Assembly (NCBI GenBank): GCA_963776055.1
Contig: CAVZLD010000014.1
Location: 1-64,000, forward strand
Direction of reading: 5' to 3'
DNA: 64,000 bases
DNA from: CAVZLD01 sp963776055
GTDB taxonomy: Bacteria > Planctomycetota > Planctomycetia > Pirellulales > Pirellulaceae
The notes under the pieces are model-generated. The model ran no database searches. It was not told the DNA's origin and worked only from the letters and a program-made list of their open reading frames with translations. Of the stretch, positions 57,908-64,000 are shown piece after piece; within the stretch, counting starts at the first letter, position 1; the number at the start of each line of letters is the position of its first letter. A program made the translations under genes and the position numbers.

Positions 57908-58875
57908 GCGGCCGCTCCCATTACGGTCGAGTCGTCGCCCAATTGTGCCGCGAGAACTTCAAACGAATCGACAAAGGCGGGCATCGCCCGTTTGTTGGCC
58001 GACTTCCGAATCGGATTCAAGAACAGGTCCGGCATCGCTTCGACCAGCCCACCACCGACAATCACCTTATCCGGAAGCAGCAGGTTCACCAGGTTGCCGA
58101 CGGCAATTCCGATCTGCCTTGCCGCGTTGACCACAATATCTTCGATGACCTTGTCGCCCTTCGCAATCGATTCGGACAAGGCTTTGCTGCGAATACTCGA
58201 CAAATCGGTACCGTATTTGGACATCAAATAGGGCACGTCCCCCCGATACGCCGCCTGCACAGCAGCACCGCAGATGGCCAGACGACTGGCAACCGCCTCC
58301 AGACAACCTCGTCGCCCACAACCGCAGAGCGGCCCGCCGCTGGACACCTGAATGTGTCCCACTTCGAGGCAGGATCCACGTCGACCGCGCAGCAGCTCGC
58401 CATCGTAGACATAACCACCACCGATTCCCGTTCCCGGGAAGACCCCCAGCACGGAGCGCGCCCCTCGGCCAGCAGCGAATCGATACTCGCCATACACGCC
58501 CGCGTCCACGTCGTTGACAATGTACGCTGGGCAGCCAAACTCACGCTCCAAGTGTTTCTTGATCTTCACATCCTGCCAACCGAGATTCGGCGCATTGATG
58601 ATCACGCCCTCGTCCAGATCGAGGGGACCGGGGCATCCCACGCCGATCGCTCCCAAATCTTCCGGTTTGACTTCGAGCTGGCCGAGTGTGCTCTTGATCA
58701 GTCCCCCGATTCGCTCCAGCCCAACCTTCTGACCTTCGAAGCCGCGCGTGCGATCGCGCTCGCGACTCAATGGATTGAAATTCCCGTCGTAGATCTGGCA
58801 GAGCATTTTCGTGCCGCCCAGATCGAAACCAATCCAACACTTGTTCTTCAGATCACTGCTTGCCATGACACTCAT
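57847..58875 (-). CDS. ROK family sugar kinase (glucokinase-like)
   Basis: 342 residues, intact; ATG 58875 or 58866. The phosphate-1 loop is WIGFDLGGTKMLCQIYDG. The catalytic Asp is in NDVDAGVYGEYRFAAGRG, and VFPGTGIGGGYVYDGELL follows. The ROK zinc motif is GHIQVSSGGPLCGCGRRGC (His plus three Cys). VIVGGGLVEAMPDLF is the adenosine site. These residues support phosphorylation of glucose or an N-acetyl-hexosamine by ATP in the cytoplasm. It precedes rtcA with an overlapping coding end and is 212 bases downstream of the FabH-like gene on the same strand. Confidence 0.9.
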   Translation of the reverse strand: MSVMASSDLKNKCWIGFDLGGTKMLCQIYDGNFNPLSRERDRTRGFEGQKVGLERIGGLIKSTLGQLEVKPEDLGAIGVGCPGPLDLDEGVIINAPNLGWQDVKIKKHLEREFGCPAYIVNDVDAGVYGEYRFAAGRGARSVLGVFPGTGIGGGYVYDGELLRGRRGSCLEVGHIQVSSGGPLCGCGRRGCLEAVASRLAICGAAVQAAYRGDVPYLMSKYGTDLSSIRSKALSESIAKGDKVIEDIVVNAARQIGIAVGNLVNLLLPDKVIVGGGLVEAMPDLFLNPIRKSANKRAMPAFVDSFEVLAAQLGDDSTVMGAAAWAQHMVEKATPETKAESTT

Positions 58876-59087
58876 TCCTCAAACCAGCGTGCTTACCGCG
58901 GATCGATTCTACCGGAATTCTCTGGTTCCGGGGACCGAGTCGGCCCCCCGATCTCTCGGTTTCTTGTGTTTTTCCCATCATCGGATGAACCACCACCCGG
59001 AGCAGGATCTTCGCGCGGAAAGACCGGGTTCGAATGATCGATGCCTCGTCAGCGGTGGGGCAAAGAAAGAAATCTCGGGACCGGCCG

Positions 59088-60203
59088 TCAGCCAAGCTGC
59101 GGTTGCCGAAGCTCGACCGGTAGTTCCGCGCCCGGTTCGGCTGCCACTCGCGATTCCTGCCATTGAGCAGCAATCATCAGGCAATTGATTCCCGATCCAA
59201 TTCCGAGCATCGCGACCTGATTGCCGCGTTGAATGAACTCGGTCTGGCATCCGATCGCCATCGTGACCGGCAATGCGACGGAGCCGGTATTGCCCAGCCA
59301 CTGCACCGTGCAGAAATCACGACGGACGTCCACTTCCAGTGCTTCCAACATCGACTTGCGGTGAGCCAAACCGACCTGATGGCAAACCGTCCGGTCGATC
59401 TGCTCGCGCTGCCAGCCCGCCTCCTGCAAGAACCGCGGAAAGGTGGCGGCCCCCGTGGCAATGCCCTGCCGCATCAACGTCTCGGAATCTGTTTCCATCA
59501 GCGGGCTCATCCCACTGGCGATCGCCTCGTCGCGACCACTGTGACACAGCCGGTGATGCTGCGTATTCGCCCGGACATCCGCAGCCCAAACCCGGTTACC
59601 GGTGCGACTCAGATCGCGGTCGACCAGCAAGATCGCGCAGCTGGCCGAACCGATCGTCAGCGATGCAACAGCGCTCTTGATCTGCCGCCGCGTTAATGTC
59701 GGATCCGCATTCAGCGCGGCGATGGTGGTCTCCAGTAGATGCCGGCTATCTTCGGTGCCAACCACCAGACCCGCTCGAATCTGCCCCAGCTCGATCATAT
59801 TCGCCACCTGCAGCAGACCGTTGAGCAGCCCCAGGCAGGCGTTCGACAGATCGTAGATCAGGCACTCCGCCGGCAGATCCAACGCGTCATGCACACGGCA
59901 AGCGGTCGCCGGCTCCAGATGATCGCGACAAACGGAACCATGAATCAGAGCCCCCACTTGGCCCGGATCGCAATTCGCCGCTTCCAGCGCCAACTGCCCG
60001 CTGGTGATGCTCTTGTCACTGGGAAGCATTCCGGAAGGCCAGACGCGCCGCTGCGTGATCCCCGTCATCAACTCCAATCGTCCGGCTGGCAGCCGCAACC
60101 GGTCGTACAGCGGCTCCAGCCGCCGTTCAATCTCGTCGCTGGACCAGATTTCCGACGGCAGACAGTAACCGAAAGACTCCAGACAAACTCGTTCGTACCG
60201 CAT
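59088..60203 (-). CDS. 3-oxoacyl-ACP synthase III / OleA-like thiolase-fold condensing enzyme
   Basis: 371 residues, intact, ATG 60203. Catalytic triad: Cys in YDLSNACLGLLNGLLQ, His in DRTVCHQVGLAHR and Asn in QWLGNTGSVALPV. GTEDSRHLLETTI and IGSASCAILLV are further family blocks. The overall form is that of FabH/OleA-like enzymes that condense acyl thioesters. It could prime fatty acid synthesis or take part in long-chain olefin or ketone formation; planctomycetes are known to carry ole genes, but no oleB, oleC or oleD is seen nearby, so the pathway stays open. A stretch of tandem repeats lies upstream. Confidence 0.85.
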   Translation of the reverse strand: MRYERVCLESFGYCLPSEIWSSDEIERRLEPLYDRLRLPAGRLELMTGITQRRVWPSGMLPSDKSITSGQLALEAANCDPGQVGALIHGSVCRDHLEPATACRVHDALDLPAECLIYDLSNACLGLLNGLLQVANMIELGQIRAGLVVGTEDSRHLLETTIAALNADPTLTRRQIKSAVASLTIGSASCAILLVDRDLSRTGNRVWAADVRANTQHHRLCHSGRDEAIASGMSPLMETDSETLMRQGIATGAATFPRFLQEAGWQREQIDRTVCHQVGLAHRKSMLEALEVDVRRDFCTVQWLGNTGSVALPVTMAIGCQTEFIQRGNQVAMLGIGSGINCLMIAAQWQESRVAAEPGAELPVELRQPQLG

Positions 60204-60350
60204 CAGAGGCTTCTCATCGGGTCACGCAGGCGAACCGGCAAACGGTTCAGCATAGTGGCCTGCTGCGCGGCCGTAAACCGTTTTGGAAGCACATCGACGG
60301 GCGTTTGGGAGCTTTCAGGAGTCGAACTCCATGGGCGAGGACGAGAGACG

Positions 60351-60655
60351 GGCAGGTGGAAGAACGGACTGATGTGAGACATGGCCTGGGAAGGCCATGA
60401 AACGAGACAACCTGGAAGGTTGTCCCACGTGGCTCGTGGGCAGGCGGGAGACACAGACAGATGGAAGAACGGACTGACGCGAGACATGGCCTGGGAAGGC
60501 CATGAAACGAGACAACCTGGAAGGTTGCCCCACGTGGCTCGTGGGCAGGCGGGAGCAGGCGGGAGACACAGACAGGTGGAAGAATGGACTGACGCGAGAC
60601 ATGGCCTGGGAAGGCATGGAACGAGACGACCTGGAAGTTTGCCCCACGCGGCCCG
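60351..60655. repeat. three tandem copies of a 106-114 bp palindrome-rich unit
   Basis: TGGAAGAACGGACT recurs at 60357, 60463 and (with one change) 60577. Each unit contains CATGGCCTGGGAAGGCCATG and GACAACCTGGAAGGTTGTC (8-base stem, 3-base loop) or decayed forms. The third copy has lost some pairing. The second palindrome has the same geometry as those at 36172 and 54547. The frames read across it are artefacts. Confidence 0.85.
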
Positions 60656-61107
60656 TAAAAATAGAGATAGCAGCTAGCTTTGCTTGCACAGGATATTGGG
60701 GTCATCCACACGGGCGACACAAAATATGCGGTTTTGCTTGCGGTTCGCCGAGGAGTCGCTACATTCGTCCGTGACTCGCACATCTGAATTTGCGGAGGGC
60801 TGACGAGCGATTGGGAGTTGGGGTCAGGATGAAGCCAACGGCTACCTGCCGGTAGGACACCGGTCTTGGTAGCGGATTCCCGTACTGGATGACCGTCACG
60901 GACGACGGGTTGCTCGGTTCGCCAGATTCTGGCGGCGACTCAACTCTTCGCCCTCGCACCGTGCGATGCGGCAAGCAAATGCCGCGGGGCACAGCGATTC
61001 TGCCATCTGTTCCGGGTGACCGGTCTTCGACACCGACCACAACTCTCACGGCAGGAAACGGATTGCTTCCTGAAACGTGGTCTGAGGCGAAACAAAGGAG
61101 TTGTGAA
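60656..61107. other. upstream region of the C26-like gene
   Basis: About 450 bases. An open frame in phase with the downstream gene reaches back to 60889 but has no ribosome site. AGGAG 8 bases before ATG 61108 defines the start instead. No other feature recognised. Confidence 0.4.
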
Positions 61108-61863
61108 ATGTCGAAGAAGCCCTTCATTGGTCTGAACGCCGATTTTCATCGAGCGACCCACGATCGTCCCGCCTATTCCCTGGTGTGCGCCGGTTACTAC
61201 GACGCGATCCTGGCGACGGGAGGGATTCCGCTGGTGGTCCCGCCGACGGAGGATCGGGAAGACCTGAACGCGATTCTCGATCGCTTGGACGGCTTCGTCC
61301 TGATCGGCGGCCGCGACCTCGATCCGCGCAACGACGGGTTCATGTTGCACCCGAGCGTGCGACCGATGGATTCCCGCCGCGAGGAGTTTGACCGCCAACT
61401 CTGTCAGCTTCTGTGCGAACGTCAGATGCCAATCTTTGGCGTTGGCGCGGGCATGCAGCTGCTAAACATCACGATGGGAGGGAACCTCCTGCTGCACATT
61501 CCCGAAGACCTGCCACGCGCACTGCCGCACAAGGACCCGCACGATCCGGCTCATCGCCATGGGTTGGTCGTCGAACCCGATTCTGTCATGGAGCGCGTCT
61601 ACGGAGATGGCGAAGTGCGCGTCAACAGCATCCACCATATGGCGATTGACGAAGTGGCCCCCGGATTTGAGGTGACGGCGCGGTGTCCCGACGGTGTCAT
61701 TGAAGCGATCGAGTCGCGGATTGACGGCTGGTTTGCGATGGGGACTCAGTTCCATCCGGAATCCGACTCCGCTTCCGCCTTGGACGTGAGAATCTTCGAG
61801 GAGTTCATCTGCGCCGTTCGCGGCGAAGCTCCGGTTCAGGTCGAAATGCGGATGGTCGCGTAG
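61108..61863 (+). CDS. peptidase C26/class I glutaminase-like protein lacking the nucleophile Cys
   Basis: 251 residues from ATG 61108. The fold matches gamma-glutamyl-GABA hydrolase (PuuD-like, peptidase C26): KPFIGLNADFHRA, YYDAILATGGIPLVVPP, LDGFVLIGGRDLDPR, then RVNSIHHMAIDEVAPGFEVT and the C-terminal FAMGTQFHPESDSAS. QFHPE supplies the triad His and Glu. The nucleophile elbow, normally G-x-C-x-G-x-Q, reads PIFGVGAGMQLLN: the Cys is Gly. Without it amide hydrolysis by the usual mechanism is impossible, so it may be a binding or regulatory protein or use another residue. The reading frame is healthy. The AnmK-like gene starts about 100 bases downstream in the same direction. Confidence 0.8.
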   Translation: MSKKPFIGLNADFHRATHDRPAYSLVCAGYYDAILATGGIPLVVPPTEDREDLNAILDRLDGFVLIGGRDLDPRNDGFMLHPSVRPMDSRREEFDRQLCQLLCERQMPIFGVGAGMQLLNITMGGNLLLHIPEDLPRALPHKDPHDPAHRHGLVVEPDSVMERVYGDGEVRVNSIHHMAIDEVAPGFEVTARCPDGVIEAIESRIDGWFAMGTQFHPESDSASALDVRIFEEFICAVRGEAPVQVEMRMVA

Positions 61864-61966
61864 TTCATCCGGCGAAACCGGCCAACCTTTTGAAGGACCC
61901 GAGCGATCGCGCGGTCGTGGATCGGGTCCTTCCCCGCTGCCGAAACGGCCTGAGCGACAAAGACGG

Positions 61967-63273
61967 ATGGAGCGTCCCCGAGTTGAGCTTGGCATCGACT
62001 GGGATGGCCGTAGTCTGACGGCCACCGGCGCTGTCTTGCGGCACTTTGTGGGAATCCACCGCGGCCCGTCCGGGCAACCGATGCACGGGGCGCTCGTCCG
62101 CGTGATGGGCGCGGCTTGACCGTCGCGGCCGACGTCGTCGCGACCGCCGCTTGGCAACCGGCCGGGACGGAGCAGACGAGTGCCGCCGACCGGCCGCGAG
62201 AATCGCTGGCCGACTCTTGCACGACCGCGACCGACCCTGCCGATGCGGCCGATGCGGCGGCGGGCGTGGCAACGTCCCTCGCCTCACACCTGCGGGACGA
62301 TCGCCAGCGTATCACGGCTATCGGTTTGCAGGGATTCGGCGATTGGCGTGAGGACTTACTCCACGGCCGCCGTTTCGTACCGCGTTGCGATACAGCGTCC
62401 CTCGCGCAGCTGACCGGATGGACCGTGGTCGATGATTTTCCGAGCCGCGATTTGGCCGAGGAAGGTCGCGGTGGTCCCTGCGAAGCCGCGGGGCTGTGGC
62501 TGCTGCTGGCCGATCGGGGAACGATTCCGGGTCGCCGCATCCGAGCGCTATTGGATCTGAACGACACGGTGCGGCTCATCCTGCTGCCACCGCGTCAAAC
62601 CGGACAGCTCTCGCCGCATCTGATGGCCTTCGATGTTGCTCCCGGCTGGAACTGGCTGAGCGAGTTGGAGCGGCGACTTCTGGGTGACCGGCACGCGACC
62701 GACCCTCAAGGAAAACTGGCAGTGCAGGGACGGACGCGAGAACTGCTGTTGCAGGACTGGCGAGCAGCGCTGCCACCTTTGCCGGTGCCTTGGGAGCCCG
62801 AAGGTTACTTCTTGGAACCATTGTGGCAGGCCCTGGAAAACCACTGGCGACGCGAAGATACCTCGCTGCACGACATCCTCTGCACCGCAGTTCATTTGAT
62901 CGCTCAGCGCGTCGTGCGAATGATCAAAGAACACCTTCCTCGGTCGCAACCGGTCGGCCAGCTGCTGTTGACCGGACCGGGACAACGTCACGGGTTCCTG
63001 GTGGGTGAGATTTGTCGGCAACTTCCGGAAGTGGAAGTCACTTCGCTGGAGGAGCTCGGCATTCCGTCGGCGTCCGCGTGGGCGGCCGCCACCGCCCTGT
63101 TGGCACAGTTGACCGTCGACCAGATCCCCGGCAATTCGCCGGCGCTGACCGGCACGCAGCTTCCGCGCGTCCTGGGTCGGTTGACGCCCGGCGGACCGGC
63201 CAGTTGGCATCAGGTCCTGGCTGACATGGCGCTGACTCTGCCCGATAAGTTGCCGCTCCGACACGCTGTCTGA
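61967..63273 (+). pseudogene. AnmK-like (anhydro-N-acetylmuramic acid kinase fold) protein with altered nucleotide motif (frameshift)
   Basis: ATG 61967: MERPRVELGIDWDGRSLTAT, then RHFVGIHRGPSGQPMHGALV. A shift near 62107 joins GRGLTVAADVVATAAWQP; the long frame alone begins at TTG 62116. AnmK-like blocks follow: RITAIGLQGFGDWREDLLHG, LAQLTGWTVVDDFPSRDLAE, HLMAFDVAPGWNWLSELERR (catalytic Asp position in F-D-x-x-P) and QLLLTGPGQRHGFLVGEICR with VEVTSLEELGIPSASAWAAA. In true AnmK the N-terminus has GTSxDGxD for phosphate binding; here it is GPSGQPMH. The canonical GG before AH/N is also GP. It is therefore likely a degenerate or repurposed member. Reconstructed length is about 435 residues. Confidence 0.65.
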
Positions 63274-63387
63274 TTCGGATCGCACATCACCAGCTTTCGC
63301 GTCAACTTGCGGACCGTCGTCGCACTGGCAGAACCCCGTGGCACCCCATTTCCGATCGATGGGCGCGTGCGGTGACCACGGCGATTC

Positions 63388-64000
63388 TCAGGGATTCTGC
63401 GACGTCCACCGGAAACGAGCGACGACCGGATTGTGATCTGAGCCGATGCTCTCCGGATCTCCGTGATAGATGCGATAGCTTCCCGGGATCCAGCGCACCG
63501 CCATCGCGGGCGAAGCCAGGATGAAGTCGATCATCGAACGGTAGACTCCCCGGTTGTACGTCACTTGCTGCTCGGCCGGCAGCCCCTGCAGCAACGTCTG
63601 CAACGGGTGTTGCTCCGAGGCCAACAGCCACGCCACGGATTCACTTTCCAGCGAATCGTTGAGATCACCGAGCAACAGAATCCGAGCATGCGGATTGGCC
63701 TGCAAAGCTTGATCGTACAGCGTTCGAATCTTCTGGACCTCGGCCCGACGAACGGCCGCCGCGGACTCCCGTCCTTCCACGTTGCTTTTCAAGTGAACAC
63801 ACCAAGCTTCCAATGAAGGCCCTCGGGGCGGCTGAATCGTGACTCGGAGCAGATCGCGACGGAATCGTTGCGCACGGCCCTGGGAATCTTGGAACTCTGC
63901 GTGCCGGTACGAGATCGTCTGTTCGACCGGAAACCGCGAGAGCAGCGCGACATCAATCCCGCGTCGATCATTCCCTTCGTAGTGAACCACGTAGCGGTAC
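63388..64000 (-). CDS. endonuclease/exonuclease/phosphatase family protein (partial, runs off the window)
   Basis: The C-terminal 204 residues are visible; the N-terminus lies beyond 64000. EEP-fold motifs: RRGIDVALLSRFPV, WCVHLKSNVEGRESAAAV (active-site HLKS), ILLLGDLNDSLES (GDLND) and SIGSDHNPVVARF (SDHNPV, the catalytic Asp-His). YRSMIDFILASPAM is the substrate-side loop. Members are Mg-dependent phosphodiesterases acting on DNA, RNA, lipids or inositol phosphates. The specificity of this one is unknown. It converges on the AnmK-like gene, with 114 bases between stops. Confidence 0.85.
   Translation of the reverse strand, partial: YRYVVHYEGNDRRGIDVALLSRFPVEQTISYRHAEFQDSQGRAQRFRRDLLRVTIQPPRGPSLEAWCVHLKSNVEGRESAAAVRRAEVQKIRTLYDQALQANPHARILLLGDLNDSLESESVAWLLASEQHPLQTLLQGLPAEQQVTYNRGVYRSMIDFILASPAMAVRWIPGSYRIYHGDPESIGSDHNPVVARFRWTSQNP

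Noticed and set aside
57895..59037. Plus-strand frame of 380 codons
   Set aside because: Complete antisense shadow of the ROK kinase, which has all its catalytic and zinc residues on the minus strand.

Overview
The window looks like a piece of a Planctomycetota chromosome, most likely Pirellulales-like. The signs are PEP-CTERM proteins, an extracellular protein with the planctomycete N-terminal motif VELLEDKRLLA, dockerin-like GEYED/GDWD repeats, a kinase with an N-terminal zinc ribbon, DUF3467 proteins, and dispersed palindromic repeats of the CGAAGCGCCAGCGAAGGGGT and GQASSLS kinds. The placement is inference from gene content; there is no rRNA in the window.

Layout. (1) 1-7.2 kb: a candidate integrative island next to tRNA-Lys(UUU). 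It carries two diverged copies of a PEP-CTERM gene plus vWA/dockerin-like gene unit and a tyrosine integrase lacking its N-terminus, and it is bounded by an imperfect 22-bp direct repeat. (2) 7.2-10.3 kb: a TauD-like dioxygenase between two inverted copies of a 250-266 bp element, then a nucleoside deaminase. (3) 10.9-25.5 kb: a probably light-related group (class II photolyase fused to a renalase-like oxidoreductase, a cryptochrome fragment, a pteridine-reductase-like SDR, an SRPBCC protein, a membrane protein and a CarH-like B12-domain regulator), with an sdhC-sdhB deletion remnant inside it and an AttEFGH-like ABC system after it. (4) 25.5-32.3 kb: an AAA+ ATPase with a zinc-ribbon partner, a sigma-54 activator, a RAYT transposase among palindromic repeats, and a Ser/Thr kinase. 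(5) 32.7-48.2 kb: a complete-looking Tad/Flp pilus locus (flp, cpaA, cpaB, cpaE, cpaF, tadB, tadC, an unknown gene, two tadE-like genes, tadG, secretin cpaC, a secreted protein, tadD), interrupted after tadG by a four-copy 225-bp palindromic array. (6) 48.2-64 kb: ordinary chromosomal genes (GGDEF, Nudix, DUF3467, SGNH hydrolase, helicase, GH2, rtcA, ROK kinase, FabH/OleA-like synthase), then a glutaminase-like and an AnmK-like protein that both lack key active-site residues, and a partial endonuclease/phosphatase.

Caveat for the whole annotation: more than twenty genes need one or more 1-2 base shifts to restore a conserved protein, often at short homopolymers and almost never with an in-frame stop. 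This fits uncorrected indel errors at least as well as decay. True decay is separately visible in the sdhC-sdhB fusion, the cryptochrome fragment and the truncated copy at 323-1177. Frameshifted genes are given over their full reconstructed span.
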